Assembly: GCA_021372945.1 (NCBI GenBank)
Contig: JAJFTK010000117.1
Location: 1-64,000, forward strand
Origin: Planctomycetaceae bacterium
GTDB taxonomy: Bacteria; Planctomycetota; Phycisphaerae; Sedimentisphaerales; Anaerohalosphaeraceae
DNA length: 64,000 bases
Direction of reading: 5' to 3'
The position numbers and the translations under genes are program-made. The notes beneath the pieces were generated by a model, which was given only the letters and a program-made list of their open reading frames with translations, searched no databases and had not been told where the DNA came from. How positions within the stretch are numbered: the stretch's first letter is position 1; each line of letters starts with the position of its first letter. Of this stretch, positions 51,147 through 59,941 are shown in pieces.

Positions 51147-52391
51147 ATGACCGAACGTCGCGTCGTCATCACTGGATTAGGGTGCATCACCGCCCTCGCT
51201 GAATCTCCTGACGAACTCTTCGAAGCCTTATGTCAGGGCCGCAGCGGCATCTCGCTCATCGAATCGTTCGACACCACCGAATATCCTGTCAAATTCGGGG
51301 GCGAAGTAAAGACTTTCGATATTGGAAAATATACCGGCGTGCGGGAAGCCAAGCGCATGGACCGGTTCACGCAAATGGCACTGGCTTCGGCGGTTCAGGC
51401 CGTAAACGACAGCGGACTGGATTTTGAGAAAGAAAATAAGCGGCGCGTCGGGGTCATCGTCGGGACAGGCATTGGCGGCATCAAAGAAATCGAAGAACAG
51501 CATATCCGTTTGCTGGAGAAGAGCCCCCGCAAGGTATCGCCCTTCTGCGTTCCCAAATTAATGGGCAACGCGGCCAGCGGGTGTATTTCCATCGAGTACG
51601 GTTTAAAAGGTCCGAACTTCTGTGTTGTGACCGCGTGCGCATCGGCCAGCCACGCGATCGGCGAGGCGTTCTGGAACATCCGCAGCGGCCGCTCCGATAT
51701 CTGCATCACGGGCGGGTCCGAGGCGGCGCTGACGCCGATCGGCTTGGCGTCGTTCTGTGCCCTCAAGTCGCTGAGCACGCGCAATGACGATTATTCGCAT
51801 GCGTCGCGCCCCTTCGATAAGGACCGGGATGGGTTCGTATTGTCGGAAGGTTCGGGCATCCTGATCCTCGAAGACTACGAACACGCCAAGAAACGCGGCG
51901 CCAAGATCTACGCCGAACTGCTCGGATACGGAGCGACCGGCGACGGATTCCACATCACCGCCCCGCTCGAGGACGGCGACGGCGCAGCCGAGGCGATGCG
52001 GTTGGCGGTGGAGCAGTCGGGGGTCGCGGCGGAAAAGATACAGTATATCAACGCGCACGGCACGAGCACCGAACTCAATGACGCCGCGGAATGCCGGGCG
52101 ATTAAGACCGTGTTCAATTCACACGCCTATAAAATGGCCATCAGTTCCTCCAAGAGCTGCCTGGGGCATTGCCTCGGGGCAAGCGGCGGGGTCGAGCTGA
52201 TCGTTTGTGCCAAGTCCATCGAAAAAGGCATGATCCATCCGACCGCCAACCTGCAGGAAGTCGCCCAGGATTGCGACCCGAAGATGGATTATGTGCCGGG
52301 ACAGGCCAGGACAATGGATCTCAAGTACGCGTTGAGCAATTCACTGGGATTCGGAGGTCATAACTGCAGCCTGCTCATCGGCAAGATCTAA
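51147..52391 (+). CDS. fabF: 3-oxoacyl-ACP synthase II
   Basis: 414 residues. Thiolase fold condensing enzyme: nucleophile Cys164 in VTACASASHA, His in NAHGTST, and second His in SCLGHCLGASG, with SLGFGGHN near the end. Elongates acyl chains. Last gene of the cluster, followed by a strong terminator. No fabZ or fabI in the window. Confidence 0.96.
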   Translation: MTERRVVITGLGCITALAESPDELFEALCQGRSGISLIESFDTTEYPVKFGGEVKTFDIGKYTGVREAKRMDRFTQMALASAVQAVNDSGLDFEKENKRRVGVIVGTGIGGIKEIEEQHIRLLEKSPRKVSPFCVPKLMGNAASGCISIEYGLKGPNFCVVTACASASHAIGEAFWNIRSGRSDICITGGSEAALTPIGLASFCALKSLSTRNDDYSHASRPFDKDRDGFVLSEGSGILILEDYEHAKKRGAKIYAELLGYGATGDGFHITAPLEDGDGAAEAMRLAVEQSGVAAEKIQYINAHGTSTELNDAAECRAIKTVFNSHAYKMAISSSKSCLGHCLGASGGVELIVCAKSIEKGMIHPTANLQEVAQDCDPKMDYVPGQARTMDLKYALSNSLGFGGHNCSLLIGKI

Positions 52392-52418
52392 GCATTCATG
52401 TAATTTGGACCAAGCATC

Positions 52419-52446
52419 AACCCCGGTTATTAGATCGGGGTTTTTT
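52419..52446 (+). terminator. Terminator of the fab cluster
   Basis: AACCCCG-gttattagat-CGGGGTT followed by a T run to 52446. Confidence 0.9.
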
Positions 52447-52476
52447 ATTGCGCCGCGCAAAATGGCATCTTGCCGT

Positions 52477-53412
52477 CTATCGAATCTGCTGGGTCTTGAG
52501 CCAATTGACCGGGGCTCGATCATCGGTCAGGAGCATCGCTTCGGAATCCTCTACAAAGCCGGGATCAAGCCTGCGGGCGATTTGCACCATGTCAAATTCA
52601 AACCCATGACGATCTTGCAGTTGGCCGGCGCGCTTTACGGCGGCTTCGATGGTCAAGGCGGGCCCTTGGGCGGCTGTCGCTGCGAGCATGGCATTGCCCG
52701 AACGAATGCCCGCGAAAACCTGGCATTGTCCAAAAACGGAACGGAATGTTTTCAATTCGGAATCGAAGAGGCGATTGGATAGAAATACATTGGCGACCAC
52801 GACGCCGTCATCGGTCAGAATGCTCTTCACTTCCTGCAGAAACTCTTTTGTCATCAGATGAAACGGGATGTAGTCGCCGTTGAACGCATCCAGAATAACC
52901 CAATCGTACTTCTGTCCGGGTTCGCGCAGCAACTTCTTCTTGATGAACATGCGGCCATCGTCCACGCGGACCCGCAGTTTTTCATCGGTTCTGAAATCAA
53001 AGTACTTCTCGGCAACTGCGGAAATCTCGCCGTCGATCTCGACCACATCGATCATGGCATTTGGAAAATAATGATGAACATCTCGCGGAATAACGCCGCC
53101 GCCCTGCCCTAACACAAGTACCGCGTTCGGATCCGGGTTAAAAAGAAGTCCGCAAAATGACATCTCCGTATATTCGAGCATGTGCCTCCGCGGATTGTCC
53201 AGATCGACCTGGGACTGGATCGTTGATGAGTCTCGCATTCCGAACCGGAGCGTAACGATTGAATCACGCTGATAGACGTAAATGGCAGTGTAGAGCGAGT
53301 TTTTCCTGCAGAGCAATTCACCGAAGGCAGGATCGGCCGGTTTGGCCCCTGACACAACAATACTCGTAAGCCATAGCAGGCAAAACGCCCTATACATGCA
53401 GAATTTATTCAT
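52477..53412 (-). CDS. Exported spermidine-synthase-like methyltransferase-fold protein
   Basis: 311 residues. N-terminal hydrophobic signal (RAFCLLWLTSIVVSGA), then a spermidine-synthase-like Rossmann fold: SLYTAIYVYQ, AVLVLGQGGGVIPRDV (nucleotide loop), DVVEIDGEI, RVRVDDGRMFI, YDWVILDAFNGDYIPFHLMTKEFL. In many bacteria this domain is fused behind a multi-span membrane domain; here the membrane part is the separate gene just upstream, ending 3 bp before this start in another frame. The signal peptide suggests it acts outside the cytoplasm or tethered to the membrane, so true spermidine synthesis is doubtful. Substrate unknown. Confidence 0.82.
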   Translation of the reverse strand: MNKFCMYRAFCLLWLTSIVVSGAKPADPAFGELLCRKNSLYTAIYVYQRDSIVTLRFGMRDSSTIQSQVDLDNPRRHMLEYTEMSFCGLLFNPDPNAVLVLGQGGGVIPRDVHHYFPNAMIDVVEIDGEISAVAEKYFDFRTDEKLRVRVDDGRMFIKKKLLREPGQKYDWVILDAFNGDYIPFHLMTKEFLQEVKSILTDDGVVVANVFLSNRLFDSELKTFRSVFGQCQVFAGIRSGNAMLAATAAQGPALTIEAAVKRAGQLQDRHGFEFDMVQIARRLDPGFVEDSEAMLLTDDRAPVNWLKTQQIR

Positions 53413-53415
53413 GAA

Positions 53416-54066
53416 TCATTCGTCCGCGGCGGCAAGTTCCGGTTCGATCTGTAAATGATGTTCAGATGCAGCCGGCCCAAGCAGGGAGAGGATAAACACG
53501 GAGATTCCCAACGCCGCGATCATTAAACCGGATATAATAAGGGTTTGCCGCATTGATAAAAGCACCAGGTAAAAGGCTGTAACCACGCAGCCGGCAAAAC
53601 TGGCGATGGTCGATGCGGCAAGGACCAGGCCGGCATTGTATCCGGAATGCCGGCACTGACTGGAAAGCCAACGGATCACCGTCGGGGAAACCGTGCCCAG
53701 CAGGATCGTGGGCAGACCGAACAACGCGAGCGACGCGATCAGGGATCCCCATTTCTCATCCATCCCAAGTCTGAAGATCCAGTCGCAGATCGGCTCATCA
53801 ATAAGAGGTAAAGCAACAACCCAAAGTCCGGCCAGGAGCAGATCCAGGCCCAGGGCAGACTGCCAGATCTTTTTCGTAGATAACCATCCGCCCAGCATAT
53901 ACCCCAGTGCCAGGCTTAGCAGGAAAACGCCGATCACGCTGCCGGTGACGACATATACGGCGCTGCCAAAATAAGGCGCCAGCATACGAACGCCAAGGAT
54001 CTCCAATTCCATGACAAACCAGCCGCAAACGCACGCGATCAATAGTACCATGAATGCTCTAAACAT
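53416..54066 (-). CDS. Membrane domain protein, partner of the spermidine-synthase-like protein
   Basis: 216 residues or so from the ATG at 54066; the frame extends to 54129 without family support. About seven hydrophobic segments. The start MFRAFMVLLIACVCGWFVMELEILGVRMLAPYFG matches the membrane half of fused spermidine-synthase-like proteins (ELxxxRxLAPyFG), as does FGLPTILLGTVSPTVIRW. Co-transcribed with, and 3 bp upstream of, the soluble half. Confidence 0.82.
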   Translation of the reverse strand: MFRAFMVLLIACVCGWFVMELEILGVRMLAPYFGSAVYVVTGSVIGVFLLSLALGYMLGGWLSTKKIWQSALGLDLLLAGLWVVALPLIDEPICDWIFRLGMDEKWGSLIASLALFGLPTILLGTVSPTVIRWLSSQCRHSGYNAGLVLAASTIASFAGCVVTAFYLVLLSMRQTLIISGLMIAALGISVFILSLLGPAASEHHLQIEPELAAADE

Positions 54067-54239
54067 ATCTTGACACTCGCTTTTCAAATCAGTCGCATCG
54101 TAACACTGATCCCGCGCATTTGCAAACAATTGTCACGAGATCTCACGAGGACTAGGGGATAGTACATCTAGCAGGATTAAAGAAAGACCGTATGGCGGCG
54201 GAGGAATAAGTCGATGGCGGGACTCGAATAAAAAACCAC

Positions 54240-54323
54240 TGCCCAGGACTGGATTTGAACCAGCACGCCCTTGCGGGCATTAGGCCCTCAACCTAACGCG
54301 TCTGCCAATTCCGCCACCTGGGC
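54240..54323 (-). tRNA. tRNA-Leu (anticodon GAG)
   Basis: 84 nt on the minus strand. Acceptor GCCCAGG pairs with CCTGGGC, discriminator A. D arm TGGCGGAATTGGCAGAC, anticodon arm TTAGG-TTGAGGG-CCTAA giving GAG, long class II variable arm TGCCCGCAAGGGCG, T arm TGGTTCAAATCCA. CCA is not encoded. A T run (GGTTTTTTATT) follows. Reads CUC/CUU codons. Confidence 0.96.
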
Positions 54324-54413
54324 AATGAAAGCGAGATTGTATAGAATTGATTGGGTAAAATCAAGCCCGATGGTTGAAATTTCAGGAAAAACCTCCGGCG
54401 GTCAATGGTATCC

Positions 54414-55094
54414 CTATTTGCCTCTTTGATTGTCCCAAAGCATGACTTGCAGACGCGGCGAAAACGAAAACCCGGTTTGCAGGCAGAAATCGGCCAGCCA
54501 TCGCGATTTCTGCAGGTATTCCTCTAAACGAACCGCCTGCGGCATCAGGTAAACCTTATAGGGGTCAACTTCGGGCAATTGCCCCAGGCACTCGGCGATT
54601 TCATCGAGGTCAGCGGGCACATCGACCACAAACTTGAGCTGATAAGGATAGGTTTCTATCAGGCACTGCAGGGAAGCCGGATCGAATCTCGCCAGTCCGT
54701 GCTGTTTGGCAGTGTCGCCATCGAGCGGTGCAGAATTTGCCAGCTTTGGGCTTATGCTCACCAGGTCGGCCATCAGATCAGTCGGACACTTGATGCCGGA
54801 AGTCTCCACGGTGACATGGCAGCCGTGCTGGTGGAGCAGACAGGTCAAAGGCGCCAGATCAGCCGACAGCAGTGGTTCTCCCCCCGTCAAAACGACATAG
54901 CGCGTGGGATGATCCTTTATTTGCTGCATGAGCTGGTCGGGGCTCATTTCAGTTCCTGCCGCAAAGTCCCATGCGTATTTTGTGTCGCACCATTTACAGC
55001 GCAAAGGGCAGCCCGCCAGACGAATGAAGACGCTGGGCACGCCGGCAAGGGATCCTTCGCCCTGCAAAGAATAGAAAAGCTCGTTAACAATCAT
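54414..55094 (-). CDS. queE: 7-carboxy-7-deazaguanine synthase
   Basis: 226 residues from the ATG at 55094 (GGGGGA upstream); a TTG two codons earlier is less likely. Radical SAM enzyme of the queuosine/preQ0 pathway: N-terminal LFYSLQGEGSLAGVPSVFIR, cluster motif Cys29-x3-Cys33-x2-Cys36 (GCPLRCKWCD), TGGEPLL and VETSG loops. Converts carboxytetrahydropterin to CDG. Neighbours are not queuosine genes. tRNA-Tyr, a queuosine-modified tRNA, is encoded 3 kb away, perhaps by chance. Confidence 0.95.
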   Translation of the reverse strand: MIVNELFYSLQGEGSLAGVPSVFIRLAGCPLRCKWCDTKYAWDFAAGTEMSPDQLMQQIKDHPTRYVVLTGGEPLLSADLAPLTCLLHQHGCHVTVETSGIKCPTDLMADLVSISPKLANSAPLDGDTAKQHGLARFDPASLQCLIETYPYQLKFVVDVPADLDEIAECLGQLPEVDPYKVYLMPQAVRLEEYLQKSRWLADFCLQTGFSFSPRLQVMLWDNQRGK

Positions 55095-55247
55095 ATTCAA
55101 TCGTCCCCCTTCTTAGCAGAAGTCTGCCGTACTGTCAAGCATACCGCCAAAACGGCAAACAAGGAAAGGTAAACGCTGAACCGCTATTGGCATTTTCCCG
55201 CCTTTAAAGATTTTACGCAAATTTATACCGTATTGTGGAAGAAACCG

Positions 55248-57866
55248 ATGCGCAAGATAAAACCCACAAACAGATCCTCTATCCTGTGGTGGATGACGGC
55301 ATTGCTATTCTCCTTTTCGAGTGCCGTTGCCATGCGAATTGACGCTTACGAAGCTCAAAAGACGACCCGTCAATGGCTCAAGAATAGTTCTCGGTTTAAG
55401 CACGGGCAATTTGCAATCAAATCAGTCGAAACAGTAATCTTTAATGAGGAAACGGCTTATTTCGTTGTCAATCTAAGTCCTTCCGGTTTTGTGATACTGG
55501 CGCCCGATGAATGCCTGGAGCCGGTCATTGCGTTCAGCACAGAATGGCAGCATGTGCCTGATGAACAGAGCCCGCTTTATCAGTTTGCCAAACGCGATAT
55601 GACGGCCCGTTTGCGCTGCCTCAGGCGTAACCCGAGACTTCATGCTGAAAATGCGGCGAAATGGAAAAAGTACCTGGCGAGCAGCAGTCTTGACAGCCGC
55701 GAAATTCATACGCTGGGTGACAGGGAAGTTCGCGTTGAACCGCTTATCTGGAGTATCTGGGGACAGCAGGATGAGGAGGATCTGCCCTGCTATGATTATT
55801 ATACGCCGCCGGGCAGCGAGCCGGATGGAGATCCCAACAACAACATCCGATGCGGATGTGTTGCCACGGCCATGGCGCAGGTCATGCGGTACAATCAGCA
55901 CCCTTCCGGTTCGGTCGGCGTTTCCGCATTCTCCATTTCCGTCAATGGCAACTACTACACCGCGTACACGCGGGGAGGCGACGGCGCCGGCGGACCCTAC
56001 CAATGGACCAATATGCCGCTGGACCCAGGCCCTTTCACGAATGACATCCAAAGACAGGCGATCGGTGCACTCTGTCATGATGCGGGACTGACCGTCAACA
56101 TGAGTTATTCACCCAGCGGTTCCGCCGCGGCGATGCGGAAGATCCACAGCGCCCTTTCTGATTTTTTCCAGTACTCGTGCGCCGTTTACGGGATCGGCAG
56201 TTTTGATTCCGGCGGATTGCAGACAAACAGCCTTATCCAGCTTTCAGGCTCCATGCCCATGCCTGACATCAATCGAATGATCAATCCAGGGCTGGATGCG
56301 GGATACCCGTCGATTCTTGGGATTGACGGGCCGGATGCCGGCCATGCGGTCGTCGTTGACGGCTACTGCTACCAGGAGGGGACGTTGTACCATCATCTCA
56401 ACATGGGCTGGTACGGCCGGGATAATGTTTGGTACGCCCTGCCGGACGTCACCAGCATGCCGTCGTACGACGTGATTGACGCGTGTATTTACAACATCTT
56501 TCCCGATGGAACCGGCGAGATCGTCAGCGGACGTGTTATCGATCCAGAAGGGTTGCCGATGGAAAACGTAAGTGTTTCGGCATTGCTCGATGCAGCGATT
56601 GTGCAGCAGGACATGACCGATGCGAACGGCATTTATGCACTGGCCCATTTACCGTCCGAACACACGTACATGGTGCGCGCAGAAAAGCAAGGATGCCGTT
56701 TTGCGGATCAAGTCGTCTATATAGGCAAAAGCGGCAGCCAGGGGCAGCCTCATACGGATGTAACGGGTAACGTATGGGGGGTGGACTTTCAACACCCCGG
56801 CGAACTTCCGCCGCTTGCGATTGAAGACCCTAACATAGTTGATTCCAATTCCATTAGCCTGGTGCTGACGGCGTTGGATGAAGGCATGCCGAACCCGCCG
56901 GGACGCGTTCGCTACTTTATCGAAGCGTTGCCGCGGCATGGACGACTATATGACCCGAATTTCGGCCAGATCATCGACATCCCGCATGAACTGCGAAATG
57001 ACGCCAACTCGGTCATTTATGAACCGTGCAAGTACTTTTGGGGGTTGGACAGCTTTGCGTTCAAGGCAAACGACGGTGGCGTACCTCCTGGCGGAGGCGA
57101 CTCCAATACAGCCGAGATTTGGCTGGACGTCATGGAAAGCCAGACCGGCGGAACCGATTACTTCTCGGATTATCCCTTGCACACATGGAAGCACGACAGC
57201 CGCACGCAATTGATCTACACGGCGGCGGAGTTTGGGCACGCCAAGCGCATCGGCGCAATTTCATTGCATATTGTACAGCCGCCGCCGAGTTTACTGACTC
57301 ACTTTCGCATCCGGATGCAGCCGACGGCATTGATTGAATATCCGCTGAATCGCGATTTCGTCAACACCGGCTGGACCAATGTCTATGAAGCGGACGAATG
57401 GATCGTATCCGGCGGGTGGAGGCGATTTAATTTTCAAACTCCGTTTGATTACAATGGCCGGGACAATATACTGCTGGATATCAGTTTTGACAATTGGTCC
57501 TGGGCCGCCGCCAACGGGCTCGTGTATGGTCTTTATGCCGCCAACCAGGACATCTCGCAATCATCAGATAGTCAGCACGGTGATCCCCAGTTTTGGACGA
57601 TTTCCATGTTTGGCGGATACCTCAGTGAAAATATGAAGCCGAGCATCAAGGTGCATGCTATTGTTTCAGACGTGCTGACGGCCGACTTCAATACCGACTG
57701 CCGCGTTAATCTTTCGGACTTGCTGCCATTGATGGATGCCTGGCTGACCCAGGCCGGGATGGCAGGTTATAGCGACGCTTACGATATTGCAGAGCCCTCG
57801 GATGACAAGATCAACCTGGGAGACTTCGCCGCACTTGCGTTTGAGTGGTTAGAAAGCGTTCGGTAA
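55248..57866 (+). CDS. Exported C10 (streptopain-like) peptidase with accessory and dockerin-like domains
   Basis: 872 residues from the ATG at 55248 (GGAAG 6 nt upstream); TTG at 55233 is an alternative. Signal peptide ~10-28. Spi-like prodomain ~30-120 (AYFVVNLSPSGFVILAPDE), C10 cysteine peptidase ~160-420 with Cys204 (RCGCVATAMAQVMRY) and His366 (DAGHAVVVDGY), plus HHLNMGWYG. Then a carboxypeptidase-regulatory-like domain ~425-515 (VSGRVIDPEGLPMENVSV), a cadherin/Ig-like repeat ~540-640, another beta domain, and a dockerin-like end (ADFNTDCRVNLSDLLPLMDAW; INLGDFAALAFEWL). Secreted protease, self-activating by family habit; substrate unknown. Confidence 0.9.
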   Translation: MRKIKPTNRSSILWWMTALLFSFSSAVAMRIDAYEAQKTTRQWLKNSSRFKHGQFAIKSVETVIFNEETAYFVVNLSPSGFVILAPDECLEPVIAFSTEWQHVPDEQSPLYQFAKRDMTARLRCLRRNPRLHAENAAKWKKYLASSSLDSREIHTLGDREVRVEPLIWSIWGQQDEEDLPCYDYYTPPGSEPDGDPNNNIRCGCVATAMAQVMRYNQHPSGSVGVSAFSISVNGNYYTAYTRGGDGAGGPYQWTNMPLDPGPFTNDIQRQAIGALCHDAGLTVNMSYSPSGSAAAMRKIHSALSDFFQYSCAVYGIGSFDSGGLQTNSLIQLSGSMPMPDINRMINPGLDAGYPSILGIDGPDAGHAVVVDGYCYQEGTLYHHLNMGWYGRDNVWYALPDVTSMPSYDVIDACIYNIFPDGTGEIVSGRVIDPEGLPMENVSVSALLDAAIVQQDMTDANGIYALAHLPSEHTYMVRAEKQGCRFADQVVYIGKSGSQGQPHTDVTGNVWGVDFQHPGELPPLAIEDPNIVDSNSISLVLTALDEGMPNPPGRVRYFIEALPRHGRLYDPNFGQIIDIPHELRNDANSVIYEPCKYFWGLDSFAFKANDGGVPPGGGDSNTAEIWLDVMESQTGGTDYFSDYPLHTWKHDSRTQLIYTAAEFGHAKRIGAISLHIVQPPPSLLTHFRIRMQPTALIEYPLNRDFVNTGWTNVYEADEWIVSGGWRRFNFQTPFDYNGRDNILLDISFDNWSWAAANGLVYGLYAANQDISQSSDSQHGDPQFWTISMFGGYLSENMKPSIKVHAIVSDVLTADFNTDCRVNLSDLLPLMDAWLTQAGMAGYSDAYDIAEPSDDKINLGDFAALAFEWLESVR

Positions 57867-57891
57867 ACGCTCCGTTAAGCCGGCTTACAGC

Positions 57892-57932
57892 GCAAAAACA
57901 AGGGCCTGCGACTCGCGACGAATCACAGGCCC
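57892..57932 (-). terminator. Terminator after tRNA-Tyr
   Basis: Minus strand GGGCCTG...CAGGCCC hairpin (57902-57932, with inner GATT/AGTC pairing) followed by TTGTTTTTG. Confidence 0.75.
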
Positions 57933-57933
57933 A

Positions 57934-58016
57934 TGGGCCGAGGAGGATTCGAACCTCCGTAGGCGCTAGCCAATGGATTTACAGTCCATCCCCTTTAGCC
58001 ACTCGGGCATCGACCC
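57934..58016 (-). tRNA. tRNA-Tyr (anticodon GTA)
   Basis: 83 nt, minus strand. Acceptor GGGTCGA pairs with TCGGCCC (one G-U), discriminator A. Anticodon arm TGGA-CTGTAAA-TCCA gives GTA. Long variable arm (TTGGCTAGCGCCTAC), T arm GGAGGTTCGAATCCTCC. CCA is not encoded. A bacterial class II tRNA-Tyr. Confidence 0.96.
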
Positions 58017-58096
58017 TGAATCCTTAATATTATACGGCCCAAAGCGGTTTTGCAATAGAAAAAAGGCTATTTTGTGAGGCTTTTGACACCAGCAAC

Positions 58097-58121
58097 AAAA
58101 AAGCCCGCACAGAGGCGGGCT
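58097..58121 (-). terminator. Terminator of trpR-trpB2
   Basis: Minus strand AGCCCGC-ctctgt-GCGGGCT followed by TTTTT, 22 bp after the trpB2 stop. Confidence 0.9.
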
Positions 58122-58143
58122 CGCATTTGAAGCATCATGTTTT

Positions 58144-59532
58144 TTACCATTTCCCGGTTTTACGCTGCGGGGCCTTGGGGTGTGTCTTGAGACAGGCCTC
58201 TGTCTTTTCAAGCATTACATCGGGAAGCTGATATGGCTGAAGTTTGCCGGACATAAATGCGTCGTAACCCGACAGATCCATCAGGCCATGACCGCTATAG
58301 GAGAAGAGGATCACTTTCTCCTTGCCTTCTTCTTTGGCCTTGTTGGCTTCCTGGATGGTCGCGGCGATGGCATGGCTGGTTTCCGGGGCACAGATAAAGC
58401 CCTCGGTTTGGGCCCAGGTCAGAGCAGCCTGGTAGCATTCCACCTGATCGATGGCACGAGGCTTGTGAAGGCCTTCGACGACGCACTGGCAAACAAGCGG
58501 TGACATGCCGTGGTAGCGCAAACCGCCGGCGTGAATGGGCGGCGGCACAAAATCGTGACCGAGACTATACATGGGAAACAGCGGCGTCATGCAGGCCGTA
58601 TCGCCATGGTCATAGGCAAATGGCGCTCGTGTCAGCGTGGGGCACGCGGCGGGCTCGGCAGGGATGATCTCGATGTTGGCGCCGTTGATCTTGTCGGCGG
58701 TGAATGGAAACGCGATGCCGGCAAAGTTACTGCCGCCGCCGGCACAACCAATGACGACATCCGGAAGCCGCTCGCCAATCTTCTTGAGCTGAGCCTTGGC
58801 CTCAAGGCCGATGATCGTCTGATGCAGCATGACATGGTTCAGCACGCTGCCGAGCGAATAGCGGGTCTGGCCTTTGGGATCGGTGACGGCCTGTTCAATG
58901 GCCTCTGAAATCGCCATGCCAAGGCTGCCCGGCGTATCGGGATATTTTTCGAGGATCGCACGACCGGCATTTGTTTCGCTGCTGGGGCTGGCTACGCAAT
59001 TGCCGTCCCACACCTGCATCATCAGCTTGCGGAAGGGTTTCTGGTCGAAGCTGATGCGAACCATAAAGATCTTGCACTCAAGGCCGATGAGCTTACAGGC
59101 AAAGGCCAGGGCCGCCCCCCACTGGCCTGCGCCGGTTTCGGTCGTAAGGCGTTTGATCCCAAACTGTTTATTGTACCAAGCCTGCGGGACCGCGGTATTG
59201 GGTTTGTGGCTTCCCGGAGGGCTGGTGCTTTCGTCTTTGTAGTAGATGCGGGCAGGCGTCTTGAGATACCGCTCCAGATACACCGCCCTTCTCAGGGGTG
59301 CCGGCCGCCAGCGGTAAAGGATGTCGAGGACTTCCTCGGGGATATCGATCCAACGCTGCGTGCTGACCTCCTGCTCAATGATGTTCATCGGAAAAACCGG
59401 GGCCAGCATCTCGGGCTTGACGGGGTTTCCATCGGGCCCGAGCGTCGGAAGCATCGGCGTGGGCAGGTCAGCGGCAATGTTATACCATTGACGCGGGATG
59501 TCTTTTTCATCCAGGTGAATTTTTCGATCCAT
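58144..59532 (-). CDS. trpB2: Tryptophan synthase beta-like protein, TrpB2 type
   Basis: 462 residues, longer than TrpB1 and of the TrpB2 group: N-terminal [32 protein letters not shown] with PLP Lys110, ETGAGQWG (Trp where TrpB1 has His), [27 protein letters not shown]. TrpB2 enzymes use serine and free indole and do not bind TrpA well. AGGAGA precedes the ATG, and the start overlaps the trpR end by 26 bp, so it is co-expressed with the repressor. May salvage indole and so bypass the TrpA step. Confidence 0.94.
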   Translation of the reverse strand: MDRKIHLDEKDIPRQWYNIAADLPTPMLPTLGPDGNPVKPEMLAPVFPMNIIEQEVSTQRWIDIPEEVLDILYRWRPAPLRRAVYLERYLKTPARIYYKDESTSPPGSHKPNTAVPQAWYNKQFGIKRLTTETGAGQWGAALAFACKLIGLECKIFMVRISFDQKPFRKLMMQVWDGNCVASPSSETNAGRAILEKYPDTPGSLGMAISEAIEQAVTDPKGQTRYSLGSVLNHVMLHQTIIGLEAKAQLKKIGERLPDVVIGCAGGGSNFAGIAFPFTADKINGANIEIIPAEPAACPTLTRAPFAYDHGDTACMTPLFPMYSLGHDFVPPPIHAGGLRYHGMSPLVCQCVVEGLHKPRAIDQVECYQAALTWAQTEGFICAPETSHAIAATIQEANKAKEEGKEKVILFSYSGHGLMDLSGYDAFMSGKLQPYQLPDVMLEKTEACLKTHPKAPQRKTGKW

Positions 59533-59827
59533 TTTCTTCTCCTGAGTCTAAATAGGAATTACTGATTGATTCGGAATTTTTGAGAACCTTTGCTCCCCGC
59601 GTGATTTTGCATAGACTGATCCCCAATTCGGAGGCGATCTGACGTTGAGAAGTACCTGCCTTGAGGCGTTTCATCAGATCCCATCGTAAGGCCAGGTCTC
59701 GCCGTTCTGCCGGCGTTAGAATCTCTTCCAAAAATGATTGCATCTTTTTAGAGTCCGTAATGTCACACAGGGCTTTGACAACTGACACATAACCGGATGC
59801 GATTTCTCCTGATCTGTTTCTAACCAT
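59507..59827 (-). CDS. trpR: Trp repressor family regulator (TrpR/YerC-like)
   Basis: 106 residues from the ATG at 59827; the frame runs on to 59938 but that part covers the promoter. All-helical: [37 protein letters not shown], then the helix-turn-helix at ~58-80 ([21 protein letters not shown]). In Trp repressors bound tryptophan activates DNA binding. The tail after ~85 is Ser/Asn-rich. The -10 box is only 6 nt from the ATG, implying a leaderless mRNA, and the ATG lies inside the putative operator. Overlaps trpB2 by 26 bp. A YerC-type relative without Trp response is the alternative, but the shared operator with trpE argues for Trp control. Confidence 0.88.
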   Translation of the reverse strand: MVRNRSGEIASGYVSVVKALCDITDSKKMQSFLEEILTPAERRDLALRWDLMKRLKAGTSQRQIASELGISLCKITRGAKVLKNSESISNSYLDSGEENGSKNSPG

Positions 59828-59833
59828 AGAATC
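59816..59833. promoter_or_regulatory. Putative TrpR operator at trpR itself
   Basis: Minus strand GATTCTATGGTTAGAAAC, dyad TTCTA-TGGT-TAGAA, directly after the -10 box and spanning the start codon. 14 of 18 bases match the operator-like dyad before trpE (11147-11164), which sits at the same place relative to its -10. Suggests autorepression. Confidence 0.7.
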
Positions 59834-59861
59834 ATTATAGAGGAAATCGGTAGAATGTAAA
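59834..59861 (-). promoter_or_regulatory. Promoter of trpR-trpB2
   Basis: TTTACA (59861-59856), 16-bp spacer, TATAAT (59839-59834), minus strand. Predicted start at or within a base or two of the trpR ATG. Confidence 0.75.
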
Positions 59862-59941
59862 GCATAAATGCCGATATTTAATGGACGTATGAGAAAATCG
59901 ATCGCGATTCTAAGGAGCCATCGCGGATCGCAGAACATTGG

